Below are positions 1 through 6,583 of a DNA stretch of 8,274 bases, in pieces. The position numbers and the translations under genes are program-made. The first letter of the stretch is position 1, and the number at the start of each line of letters is the position of its first letter. The stretch spans positions 1-8,274 of the forward strand of contig SKNP01000430.1 in the NCBI GenBank assembly GCA_007120485.1, written 5' to 3'. The stretch comes from Nitriliruptoraceae bacterium (GTDB taxonomy: Bacteria > Actinomycetota > Nitriliruptoria > Nitriliruptorales > Nitriliruptoraceae). Under the pieces are notes generated by a model. The model was not told the DNA's origin, did not search any database, and saw nothing but the letters and a program-made list of their open reading frames with translations.

Positions 1-20
1 CCACTAGGTTGGGCGGCATC

Positions 21-29
21 GAGGAGGAG
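21..29 (+). promoter_or_regulatory. Shine-Dalgarno site that fixes the GH13 start
   Basis: GAGGAGGAG ends 6 nt before ATG 36. It argues for that start over the in-frame TTG at 9, which would place the purine-rich site inside the coding region. The protein from ATG 36 begins MPEWWQ, the usual N-terminus of this GH13 group. Confidence 0.7.
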
Positions 30-35
30 CAGTGG

Positions 36-1703
36 ATGCCGGAGTGGTGGCAGGGCTCGGTCGGCTACGAGATCTACGTCCGCTCGTTCGCGGACTCCTC
101 CGGGGATGGGGTGGGTGATCTCGAGGGCGTCCGGGCCCACCTGCCCTACCTCGCCGACCTGGGCGTCGACGTGGTGTGGCTCACCCCGTTCTACCCCTCG
201 CCGCAGGCCGATCACGGCTACGACGTCGCCGACTACCTCGACGTCGACCCGACCTACGGTGACCTGCCGGGCTTCCAGCGGCTGCTCGACGACGCCCACG
301 ACCTCGGACTGAAGGTCCTGATCGACCTGGTCCCCAACCACACCTCCGATCAGCACCCGTGGTTCCTCGACGCGCGGTCCTCCCCGGACGCCGAGCACCG
401 CGACTTCTACGTGTGGCAGCCCCCGGCCCCCGACGGCGGCCCGCCCAACAACTGGGTCAGCCACTTCGGCGGTCCGGCCTGGACCTACGACGACGCCTCC
501 GGCGAGTACTACATGCACCTGTTCCTGCCGGAGCAACCCGACCTCAACTGGGCCGAACCACGCGTCCACGCGGCGTTCGAGCGGATCCTGACCACCTGGT
601 TCGACCGCGGCGCCGACGGCGTACGGATCGACGTCGCCCACTCGCTGGTCGAGGACGAGGGCTTGCGCGACAACCCCGCGCTGTCCGACCCGGTGCCCGA
701 CGACGCGACCCCCGGGGAGATCTTCGACCGGTTCACCCACGTGCACGACCTGGACCAGCCGGGGGTGGTCGACATCTACCGCGACTGGCGGCGGCTGGCC
801 GACCCGAACGACGCGGTCCTGCTCGGCGAGGTCTACCTGCTGGACGCGGCCAAGCTCGCCCGCTACCTCGACGACGACGCGCTGCACGCCGCGTTCTGCT
901 TCGAGACGCTGAAGGTCGACTGGGACGCGGACGCCATCCGCCAGCGGCTGCGACCGTACGTGGAGCTCTCGGGGGACCGACTGGCGTGGCCGCTGTCCAG
1001 CCACGACGACCCGCGGGCGGCGACCCGGTTCGGCGGTGGCCAGGTCGGTGCCCGCCGGTCGCTCGCCTACCTGACGCTGCTGTGCGGGCTGCCCGGCACC
1101 CCGTTCCTCTACCAGGGCGACGAGCTCGGGTTGGCCGACGGTCAGCTGCCCGACGACGTCGCGGAGGATCCGATCGCGCGCCGCTATCCAGGCACCCACG
1201 GCCGCGACCCGCAGCGCACCCCGATGCCGTGGCGCCCCGGCGAGCACCTCGGGTTCACGACCGGCCACCCGTGGCTGGCGCTGGGCGCCAACCACACCGA
1301 CGAGCACACCGTCGAGGCACAGCTCGGCGACCCCAGCTCCCAGCTCGAGCGCACCCGGCAGCTGCTGGCCGTCCGCCGCACGCTGCCGGCGCTCACCGAC
1401 GGCTCACCGGTCGAGTGGGTCGTGGATGAGGGTCCGGTCGTGGTGATCGAGCGCGGCAGCGAGGTCCTGGTCGCGCTCCACGTCGGCGACGGGCAGGGGC
1501 CGGCCGGGTTGGTCCTACCCGAGGACAGCCGCCTGGCCTACGCATCCGACGCCGCGGCGACCCTGATCGACGGCGAGCTCGTCCTGCCCGAGGACAGCGC
1601 CGCGATCATCGAACTCGACGTGGCCGACGACCCTCGCGATGATGCACCGCTCGACGAGGACGAACGCCGGTTGCTGGACGCGGCGCAGGAGGCGGATCGA
1701 TGA
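36..1703 (+). CDS. GH13 alpha-glucosidase-type glycoside hydrolase
   Basis: This is a full-length (555 aa) cytoplasmic GH13 enzyme of the oligo-1,6-glucosidase/alpha-glucosidase group, with no signal peptide. The barrel motifs appear in order: DLVPNH (residues 97-102), QPDLN (167-171, the signature of this subfamily), GVRID with nucleophile Asp199, GEVYL with acid/base Glu265, and SSHDD with transition-state Asp324. A C-terminal beta domain follows, then an acidic tail from about residue 530. The residue after the nucleophile is Val, as in oligo-1,6-glucosidases, which hints at activity on alpha-1,6 bonds, but sucrose or maltose are equally possible. The usual NHD of region IV reads SHD. The start is ATG 36 because GAGGAGGAG lies 6 nt upstream; TTG at 9 is also open but lies before that site. 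The gene overlaps the downstream fructokinase-like gene by ATGA, so sucrose hydrolysis is the best contextual guess. Family confidence is high; substrate confidence is low. Confidence 0.93.
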   Translation: MPEWWQGSVGYEIYVRSFADSSGDGVGDLEGVRAHLPYLADLGVDVVWLTPFYPSPQADHGYDVADYLDVDPTYGDLPGFQRLLDDAHDLGLKVLIDLVPNHTSDQHPWFLDARSSPDAEHRDFYVWQPPAPDGGPPNNWVSHFGGPAWTYDDASGEYYMHLFLPEQPDLNWAEPRVHAAFERILTTWFDRGADGVRIDVAHSLVEDEGLRDNPALSDPVPDDATPGEIFDRFTHVHDLDQPGVVDIYRDWRRLADPNDAVLLGEVYLLDAAKLARYLDDDALHAAFCFETLKVDWDADAIRQRLRPYVELSGDRLAWPLSSHDDPRAATRFGGGQVGARRSLAYLTLLCGLPGTPFLYQGDELGLADGQLPDDVAEDPIARRYPGTHGRDPQRTPMPWRPGEHLGFTTGHPWLALGANHTDEHTVEAQLGDPSSQLERTRQLLAVRRTLPALTDGSPVEWVVDEGPVVVIERGSEVLVALHVGDGQGPAGLVLPEDSRLAYASDAAATLIDGELVLPEDSAAIIELDVADDPRDDAPLDEDERRLLDAAQEADR

Positions 1704-2629
1704 TCGTGGTCGCTGGCGAGGCGTTGGTCGACCTGGCACCACGGGACGGGCTGCTGGCCCCGTTACCCGGCGGCTCGCCGTACAACGTCGCCGTCGGTCT
1801 CGGCCGACTTGGCCGCACGACCGCCTACCTCGGCGCGCTGTCGACCGACGGGTTCGGCCAGCGGCTGGTCGAGCAGCTCGAGGACGCCGGCGTCTCGCTC
1901 GCGTTCGCTCCCCGCACCGACCAGCCGACCACCTTGGCGGTGGTCCACCTCGACGACCAGGCGACGGCCACCTACGGCTTCTACCTGCACGGAACCTCGG
2001 CCACCCAGCCGGTGCATGACGCCGTCCAGTTCCTCCCGGAACAGGCGGCGGTGCACGTCTCGTTCGGCGCCGTGACCGCGGCCACCGATCCGGCCGGGCC
2101 TGCCCTGGTGGAGCTGCTCGCCACCACCGACGGCTTCACCAGCCTGGACCCCAACGTCCGGCCGACGATGATCACCGACCGCGCGGCCTACGCGGCCACG
2201 GTCGAGGCACTGGTCGCCGAGGTCGACCTGGTCAAGGTCAGCGACGAGGACCTGCGCCTGCTCGACCCGGACGCGGACGACCCGCTGGTGACCGCTCGAC
2301 GTTGGGCCGCATCGGGCCCGGCGCTGGTCGTGGTGACCCGCGGGCCGGACGGCGCGGTGGGTCTCCGCCCCGACGGGACGACCGTCGAGGTGGCAGGTGA
2401 GCCCGTGGTGGTCGCCGACACCGTCGGTGCGGGGGACGCGTTCACCTCCGGGCTCCTCGCCTGGTGCGACCACGCCGGCCTGCTGGATCCGGACGCGCTC
2501 AGCGCCGCGACCGACGCCCAGCTCGTCGAGGCGCTCCAGGCTGCCGCCCACACCGCGGCGGTGACCTGCACGCGTACCGGTGGGGACCCGCCGCGGCGCG
2601 AGGAGCTCACCGGGGCGCCCTGGGCCTGA
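1700..2629 (+). CDS. PfkB-family carbohydrate kinase, probable fructokinase
   Basis: This 309-aa protein is a typical ribokinase/PfkB sugar kinase that phosphorylates a sugar with ATP in the cytoplasm. The N-terminal substrate signature GGSPYNVAVGLGRLG is at 24-38. DPNVRP at 150-155, common in fructokinases, follows. The C-terminal PfkB signature DTVGAGDAF is at 240-248, with Asp246 as the catalytic base in the anion-hole motif. Length and domain order are normal. ATG 1700 overlaps the stop of the GH13 gene (ATGA), and AGGAGG at 1687-1692 lies 7 nt upstream, so translation is probably coupled. The opening VAGEALVDL and the glycosidase partner favour fructose as substrate, since fructose would be released by sucrose cleavage. 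A 2-keto-3-deoxygluconate or ribose kinase role is less likely but not excluded. Only one lysine is visible in the whole protein. Confidence 0.9.
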   Translation: MIVVAGEALVDLAPRDGLLAPLPGGSPYNVAVGLGRLGRTTAYLGALSTDGFGQRLVEQLEDAGVSLAFAPRTDQPTTLAVVHLDDQATATYGFYLHGTSATQPVHDAVQFLPEQAAVHVSFGAVTAATDPAGPALVELLATTDGFTSLDPNVRPTMITDRAAYAATVEALVAEVDLVKVSDEDLRLLDPDADDPLVTARRWAASGPALVVVTRGPDGAVGLRPDGTTVEVAGEPVVVADTVGAGDAFTSGLLAWCDHAGLLDPDALSAATDAQLVEALQAAAHTAAVTCTRTGGDPPRREELTGAPWA

Positions 2630-2717
2630 GCGCGACGCGCGAGTTCAGCCGTCAGGTGTGATCGCGTGTGACCGGATGTGGATCGCGGACGTGGTACGCG
2701 CCAACCCATCGATGACC

Positions 2718-2732
2718 CCGTCGTTCCGACGG
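2718..2732. terminator. Possible hairpin between convergent genes
   Basis: CCGTCG, loop TTC, CGACGG form a 6-bp perfect stem in the 157-bp gap between the convergently oriented kinase and VOC genes. There is no T-run on either side, so intrinsic termination is uncertain. Position is the main support. Confidence 0.28.
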
Positions 2733-2786
2733 ACCACAGGACGCATCAGGCTGCCGGGATCATGTGCTTCGGGTCGCCGGAGGTGA

Positions 2787-3116
2787 TCAGCCGGTCTGGT
2801 AGATCGCCAGTTCGTTGCCGCCCGGGTCGAGGAACTGGAACCGACGCCCACCGGGGTAGGCGAAGGTGTCCCGAGTGATCCGTCCGCCAGCAGCGACCAC
2901 AGCGGCCTGCGCTTGTTCGAGATCGTCGGTCTCGAAGGTCGGCAGGGGCGCGGCTGGCTCGCTGCCGGCGGCCAGGCCGATCTCGACCGGAGCGCCCTCG
3001 GCGGCGGCGTAGGCGTCGCCGTAGTCGGTGAAGGTGAACCCCAGGGCGTCCTCGTAGAACGATCGGGACGCTGCCAGGTCGGGGGCGGACAGCTCGAGGT
3101 AGTTGGGGGTGATCAT
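2787..3116 (-). CDS. VOC-superfamily (glyoxalase/bleomycin-resistance fold) protein
   Basis: This is a compact 109-aa single-domain VOC protein with two beta-alpha-beta-beta-beta modules. The first is NYLELSAPDLAASRSFYED (residues 5-23) followed by LGFTF. The second starts near PTFETDDLEQA (59-69) and ends with the classic LDPGGNELAIYQ (97-108), where Glu102 is the expected metal ligand. The first-strand position that often carries a His ligand is not His here, so metal use is uncertain. Members of this family include glyoxalases, ring-cleaving dioxygenases and drug-sequestering proteins; the sequence does not decide among them. ATG 3116 is preferred because GGAGG (3126-3130) lies 9 nt upstream. 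ATG 3125 directly abuts that site, and longer upstream starts add unrelated arginine-rich sequence. It lies downstream of a truncated GNAT gene on the same strand and looks intact. Confidence 0.82.
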   Translation of the reverse strand: MITPNYLELSAPDLAASRSFYEDALGFTFTDYGDAYAAAEGAPVEIGLAAGSEPAAPLPTFETDDLEQAQAAVVAAGGRITRDTFAYPGGRRFQFLDPGGNELAIYQTG

Positions 3117-3125
3117 GGACGACAT

Positions 3126-3130
3126 CCTCC
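3126..3130 (-). promoter_or_regulatory. Shine-Dalgarno site for the VOC gene
   Basis: GGAGG on the minus strand is 9 nt from ATG 3116 and 0 nt from the alternative ATG 3125, so it favours the shorter protein. Confidence 0.5.
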
Positions 3131-3167
3131 ACGGCGGGTCCCTGGCAACGCTACTCACAGGCTGACA

Positions 3168-3185
3168 CCGCGACCGTCGCGGTCG
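3168..3185. other. Overlapping small inverted repeats upstream of the VOC gene
   Basis: CGACCG-TCG-CGGTCG (3171-3185) and CCGCGA-CCG-TCGCGG (3168-3182) are two mutually exclusive 6-bp hairpins. They lie in the 92-bp gap between the GNAT remnant and the VOC gene. They could be a weak attenuator or terminator, or chance in GC-rich sequence. Confidence 0.22.
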
Positions 3186-3208
3186 AAGGTCGGATCGCTC
3201 CCCGTCGG

Positions 3209-3514
3209 TCAGGTCCGTCGAGCACGGTCGGACGTGCCACCCACATCCATGCGATGGTCGAAGGCAGCCCCGAGCTTCTCCGCGACCCGGATCGAGGCGT
3301 GGTTGTCCGGCCGGATCAGATGGATGAGCCGATCGACCTCGAGCGTCTCCCACACCCATGCCGCCGCGAGTCGGGCGGCCTCGGTCGCCAGGCCCTCGCC
3401 GATGTAGCGCATGGTCACCGGGTCCCCGTAGATGCGACGCAGCGCGTCAGCATCGCTTGATGTCCAGCCGCGCAGTCGCAGCCGCCCGGAGTCGAGTAGA
3501 GGGACAGCGGCCAT
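3209..3514 (-). pseudogene. GNAT acetyltransferase (RimJ/RimL type) with internal deletion
   Basis: The visible reading frame joins two ends of a RimJ/RimL-type N-acetyltransferase. From ATG 3514 the N-terminal part contains LLDSGRLRLRGW and a segment ending DPVTMRYIG. This passes directly into EGLATEAARLAAAWVWETL, then IRPDNHASIRVAEKLGA, the acetyl-CoA-binding C-terminal half. In the family these blocks are normally separated by roughly 70-80 residues carrying the central strands and the start of the CoA pyrophosphate loop, which are missing. The join is near 3392-3402. The frame is open, so a 101-aa product could be made, but it should be inactive. GGAG lies 5 nt before ATG 3514. A further in-frame ATG at 3610 (133 aa) adds 32 residues unlike GNAT. 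The C-terminus after VAEKLGA also looks short. Normal members are about 170-190 aa. Confidence 0.7.
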
Positions 3515-3792
3515 GCCGGCTCCGTCACCGTTGCGGGTCGGTCCTGAGGTCGTGCTCGCTGCCTGCGCGTCCCAGAAGCCGATGCGGTCGAGCACGCTCT
3601 CGGTCATCATCCGCCCGTGACGTCCGCAACCTACTCACCCACGCGGGCGCTGCGTAGACGGCTTGCACGACTCCCAGGGGAGGATGAGGCGCGCCACAGC
3701 GGGTGGATGACACGACACCTCGACAGCATCGCGGGCGGGTCTCGCTGGAGACGTTCAGAGCTGCGCTGTGGAGGCCGTGCCTCAGGGCCGCG

Positions 3793-4546
3793 TCAGGTGA
3801 CTGCTGGTTCGAGGAAGGTCAGCGTGGAAGTGGCCGGATCGATGCGGAGCTGCGTGCCCTGGGGCACGGTCCAGATCGGGTCGGTGTGACCGAAGTCGAC
3901 GTTGGTCACGACCGGCAGTTCGTGCAGTGCTTCCTCGTCCCGGACCACGCGCAGGATGGCTTGGTCGTAGGCGAGGTGTTCGCGAACCGGTAGGTCGGCG
4001 CCGCCCGGACGGCCGAACACGATGCCTGCGAGCCGGTGCAACTCGCCGGTCGCTGCCAGTGAGCGCAGCAGGTAGGTCATCGTCCCCGGCGGGGGCCGAT
4101 CTTCGCTGGTCTCGAGCAGCAGCACCGCGCCGTCGAGTGGAGGCCACCACGCCGTGCCGCGCAGGAAGTCCAGCACCTCGAGGCAGCCGACCACCGCGGT
4201 GCCCTCACGGGTGACGCCGCCGTGCCAGCGCCACCCGGTGCTCGTGCAGCCCACGCCGTTGTTGCTGGGTAGCGGGATCCGACCAGTCGAGCAGCTCCAC
4301 GGTCCACCCGTCACGGTTCTCGGGCCACTCGAGCCGTGCGGCCGGCTCGAAGAGGGTGCGTTTGACCCCCTCGAGCAGGTCGTCGTGCAGACCGGCGTTC
4401 TCACCGAAGCCTGCCATGATCGCGGGGCCGTAGAACGACCTGATGCCCGCTCGCAACAGTGCCATCTGGATAGTCGTGCTGTCCGAGTAGCCCAGGAACA
4501 CCTTCGGGTTCGCGGTGCTGCAGAGGCGTGCTGCGAGTGGCTTCAC
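3793..4546 (-). pseudogene. S66 serine peptidase (LD-carboxypeptidase/MccF-like), 5'-truncated and frameshifted
   Basis: Two frames together encode the C-terminal two-thirds of an MccF-like S66 peptidase. Frame 1 (about 4515 down to about 4270) reads NPKVFLGYSDST, with the nucleophile Ser at 4484-4486, then RSFYGPAIMAGFGEN and ELLDWSDP. Frame 2 (about 4242 to 3793) continues with STGWRWHGG, CLEVLDFLRGT (expected catalytic Glu at 4177-4179), LLLETSEDRPPPG and NVDFGHTDP (expected catalytic His at 3886-3888), ending FLEPAV. The shift falls between about 4243 and 4278 and fits one extra base, for example in the GGG at 4250-4252. About 100 residues normally upstream of NPKVFLGYSD are absent; the sequence beyond about 4515 is instead the antisense of a GNAT gene tail. 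A GTG at 4546 opens frame 1 but is not a native start. All three triad residues survive, but the gene is doubly broken. The frameshift alone could be a sequencing error; the 5' truncation could not. Confidence 0.8.
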
Positions 4547-4633
4547 GTGGACTGGGAGAGCGATCTTGACCCGTTCTACATCAACACCTGTGGTTTCACG
4601 CCGACGGCCGCAGGGCTTCAGGCACTCCGCTGA
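4520..4633 (+). pseudogene. 3' remnant of a GNAT acetyltransferase gene
   Basis: The plus frame starting near 4520 encodes about 37 residues, AEACCEWLHVDWE, then DLDPFYINTCGF, then TPTAAGLQALR, ending at TGA 4631-4633. The pattern of WLHVD, then a few residues, then PFY, CGF and PTxAGL with a terminal stop is the usual C-terminus of a class of GNAT acetyltransferases. It lacks everything upstream: the frame continues into sequence that on the other strand is the conserved S66 peptidase core, so the gene was cut near 4511-4528. Its codons use more T/A at third positions (gat, ctt, tgt, ggt, gca) than the intact genes nearby. This may indicate a separate origin or age. It is too short to be functional. 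Confidence 0.6.
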
Positions 4634-4648
4634 GTAGGTGTCCCTGAC

Positions 4649-4660
4649 CCCGCCGGCGGG
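4649..4660. repeat. Perfect 12-nt palindrome
   Basis: CCCGCCGGCGGG is self-complementary. It lies in the gap downstream of both the GNAT remnant (plus) and the CcdA-like gene (minus). It may contribute to termination or be chance in GC-rich DNA. Confidence 0.25.
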
Positions 4661-4669
4661 TGGCAGTCA

Positions 4670-4685
4670 CGGGCGTTTCCGCCCG
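4670..4685 (-). terminator. Possible hairpin downstream of the CcdA-like gene
   Basis: On the minus strand this is CGGGCG-GAAA-CGCCCG, a 6-bp stem closed by a GNRA-type tetraloop. It lies about 130 nt past the CcdA-like stop. No U-run follows, so it may be a transcript-stabilising 3' hairpin or a weak terminator. Confidence 0.28.
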
Positions 4686-4817
4686 GTGGAGCGCTGAGGC
4701 GGGTGGAGGTCGCTCGTGCGTCGGAACCGATTCGCTCGTGGCGGGGCAGATCGCGACGGCCGGCCGTCCCTTGGTCAACGCCACTTCGCTCGTGCCTGGC
4801 GTCTCGTGATCTCGAGG

Positions 4818-5672
4818 TCACATCCTTCCGGTCTCGGGCGAGGGCTTCTGCGGGTCCTCGGCGCGCCAGCGGTGGATGAACCAGCCGCCGGCGACCGCCG
4901 CGAGGAGCAGGGCCAGCGTCCGGTCGGGGACGCGACGCCCGGCGGTCTGCGCCATCTCCTCGGCCCGTGCACCGACCAGCGCGAGGTCGCCGGACTCGAA
5001 GGTCCCACTGCCGGTGACGAGGAGGGCCCCTACGCCGATAAGGAGCAGCCCGGTGATCAGCGAGGTTGAGTGGACGCGCCACCGTCCGATCGTGACCTCG
5101 CGTCCCCGCAGCCAGCGCATGGTTCCCGCGCCGATGCTTTCCCACACCAGCGACAGCAGCGCGAGGGGGACGGCCATGCCCAGCGCGTACACCGCCAGCA
5201 GTGCGCCGCCTTGCGCGGGACGGCCGCTGACCGCGGCGATGACCAGGATGCTGCCGAGTATCGGCCCGGTACAGAACCCGGTGATCCCGTACACCAGCCC
5301 CAGCAGGTAAGCCGTGCGCGAGGTCGACTGCCCGTTCTCGCCGGCGCGCAGACGATCGGGCAGCAGCTTGAACCCTGAGCCGGAAAGCATCAGCACGCCC
5401 AGCACGATGACCGCGAGGCCTGCCACGGTCAGGACCGTGTCCTGCTGGGTGCGCACGAACCGCGTCGCGACCGACGCCGAGATGCCGAGCGGGACCAGCG
5501 TCGTGATCAGACCGAGGTAGAAGATCCCGGTGCGTGCGATCATGCGGCCGCGTCGGTCGAAGGCGTAGGCGAAGAACGACGGCAACAGCAGCGCGCCGCA
5601 GGGGCTCAGCAGCGCGAGTAGTCCACCGGCGAACGCGGCGACGAAGCTGACCTCAGACCCGAGGCCAGCCAT
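4818..5672 (-). CDS. CcdA/DsbD-family transmembrane thiol-disulfide transporter
   Basis: This 284-aa polytopic membrane protein matches the CcdA/DsbD transmembrane-domain family, which passes electrons from cytoplasmic thioredoxin across the membrane to extracytoplasmic thiol proteins. Six core hydrophobic segments lie at about 8-36, 50-70, 79-100, 121-147, 155-178 and 204-223, with a seventh at 252-268. Only two cysteines are present, in the two family-typical places: Cys25 in LLSPCGALLLPS of the first segment and Cys134 in YGITGFCTGPILG of the fourth. The tail after the last segment is polar. ATG 5672 is supported by GGAGGG about 8 nt upstream. It begins 4 nt after the stop of the DsbA-like gene, so the pair is an operon and the DsbA-like protein is its likely partner. 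No cytochrome c assembly genes are in the window, so a general redox role is favoured. Confidence 0.87.
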   Translation of the reverse strand: MAGLGSEVSFVAAFAGGLLALLSPCGALLLPSFFAYAFDRRGRMIARTGIFYLGLITTLVPLGISASVATRFVRTQQDTVLTVAGLAVIVLGVLMLSGSGFKLLPDRLRAGENGQSTSRTAYLLGLVYGITGFCTGPILGSILVIAAVSGRPAQGGALLAVYALGMAVPLALLSLVWESIGAGTMRWLRGREVTIGRWRVHSTSLITGLLLIGVGALLVTGSGTFESGDLALVGARAEEMAQTAGRRVPDRTLALLLAAVAGGWFIHRWRAEDPQKPSPETGRM

Positions 5673-5676
5673 CAGC

Positions 5677-6438
5677 TCAGCCCTCCGACGCGTCGTACAC
5701 GGCCTGGAGGAACGCGGAGAAGCGTTCCGGGCCGGAGTACCCGCCGTGCGGTACGCCGTTGACGACGAACGCCGGAGTCCCTGTGAAGCCCAGCTCCCAC
5801 GCGAGCTGCTGGTCGTGCTCGACGGTCTCAGCTGTGGCCTGGTCGGCCAGGTCCGCCCGCAGTCGGTCCATGTCGAGGCCGATCCGCTGGGCGGCGAGCT
5901 CGGTCTGTTCGAGCAGCGCTTCCTGGCTCTGGCGAACCTGGTAGGCGGCGAGCTCGGCGGGGGTCAGCTCGCGACCCATCGGCGGCGCGTCGGTGCCGGC
6001 GATGAACGGGTAGAGGTGCTCGGCGAGTTCCCAATACAGGTCCTGCTGCGCGGCTGCCGCGGCGATCCTCGCCCCTGGCACGGCGCGTGGTTCATAGGGC
6101 AGGAGTCGCGTCTCGATGCGCAGGCGGCCGGTGTCCACCCAGTCCCCCATCACCATCGGCAGGGTCTCGCGATGGAACACCCCGCACCACAGGCACCCGA
6201 AGGACTCAAAGGCCACCATGACCATCGGCGCGTCCGGGTCACCGACCGACAGGCCGGCGTCCGGCTCGACGCGCAGCGACGCCATCCGTTCGCTGCTGGG
6301 AACGTCGTCATCGAGCGACGACGAGTCCGCGCTCGAGGTGTCGACCAGCACGGGGGAATCGTCGCCGGTGAAGGCGACGACCACGAGCCCGAGCGCGACC
6401 AGCAGCGCCACGCTCGGGGCGATCAGACGGCGGGACAT
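5677..6438 (-). CDS. Membrane-anchored DsbA-like thioredoxin-fold protein
   Basis: This 253-aa protein has a short basic N-terminus (MSRR), one hydrophobic segment at 5-25 that should anchor it with the bulk outside the cytoplasm, and an acidic Ser/Asp-rich linker to about 55. A DsbA-family thioredoxin fold follows. The active site is FGCLWCGVFHRE with redox cysteines 82 and 85. A helical insertion runs from about 125 to 200, and the cis-proline loop TGTPAFVVNG has Pro222 beside the active site. CLWC lacks the proline common at the second position of DsbA-type motifs. ATG 6438 is chosen because GAGGTG lies just upstream (GAGG 4 nt away) and the signal segment then starts immediately; an in-frame TTG at 6474 is less likely. 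The CcdA-like gene follows by 4 nt, suggesting this protein is kept reduced, or acts as reductase or isomerase, rather than as a simple oxidant. Confidence 0.88.
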   Translation of the reverse strand: MSRRLIAPSVALLVALGLVVVAFTGDDSPVLVDTSSADSSSLDDDVPSSERMASLRVEPDAGLSVGDPDAPMVMVAFESFGCLWCGVFHRETLPMVMGDWVDTGRLRIETRLLPYEPRAVPGARIAAAAAQQDLYWELAEHLYPFIAGTDAPPMGRELTPAELAAYQVRQSQEALLEQTELAAQRIGLDMDRLRADLADQATAETVEHDQQLAWELGFTGTPAFVVNGVPHGGYSGPERFSAFLQAVYDASEG

Positions 6439-6494
6439 AACACCTCGATGGCGGGGAGCCGACGTTCGGAGCAACGGGCGACAGGCTGGGATGC

Positions 6495-6510
6495 AAGTTG
6501 TATCCTACTT
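6495..6510. promoter_or_regulatory. Candidate operator in the divergent promoter region
   Basis: AAGTTGTATCCTACTT is an imperfect palindrome with 12 of 16 positions symmetric. It sits in the only AT-rich patch of the 145-bp region between the divergent DsbA-like and GntR-family genes. TATCCT (plus) and TAGGAT (minus) within it resemble -10 hexamers; no clear -35 was found for either. It could bind the neighbouring regulator. It does not match the FadR half-site pattern exactly. Confidence 0.35.
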
Positions 6511-6583
6511 CTGCGCCGCCGGGGGAAGCTGGTAGCGATGGCTTGCTTGCCTGCCCCCTGCTGCACTACGCGAGAGGCCAACG

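Noticed and set aside
9..35. TTG 9 as the GH13 start
   Set aside because: The strong ribosome site at 21-29 lies downstream of it and is well spaced for ATG 36.
359..1429. 356-codon plus frame inside the GH13 gene
   Set aside because: Arg/Ala/Pro-rich out-of-frame shadow of a gene with all catalytic motifs.
1763..2551. 262-codon minus-strand frame opposite the fructokinase
   Set aside because: Shadow of the kinase in GC-rich DNA; low-complexity, no recognised motifs.
4154..4633. 159-codon plus-strand open frame as a whole gene
   Set aside because: Only the last 37 or so codons resemble a protein family (GNAT tail); the rest is antisense to the conserved S66 core.
6439..6474. TTG 6474 as the start of the DsbA-like protein
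   Set aside because: It would put 12 extra residues before the basic MSRR and hydrophobic anchor; ATG 6438 has its own GAGGTG site.
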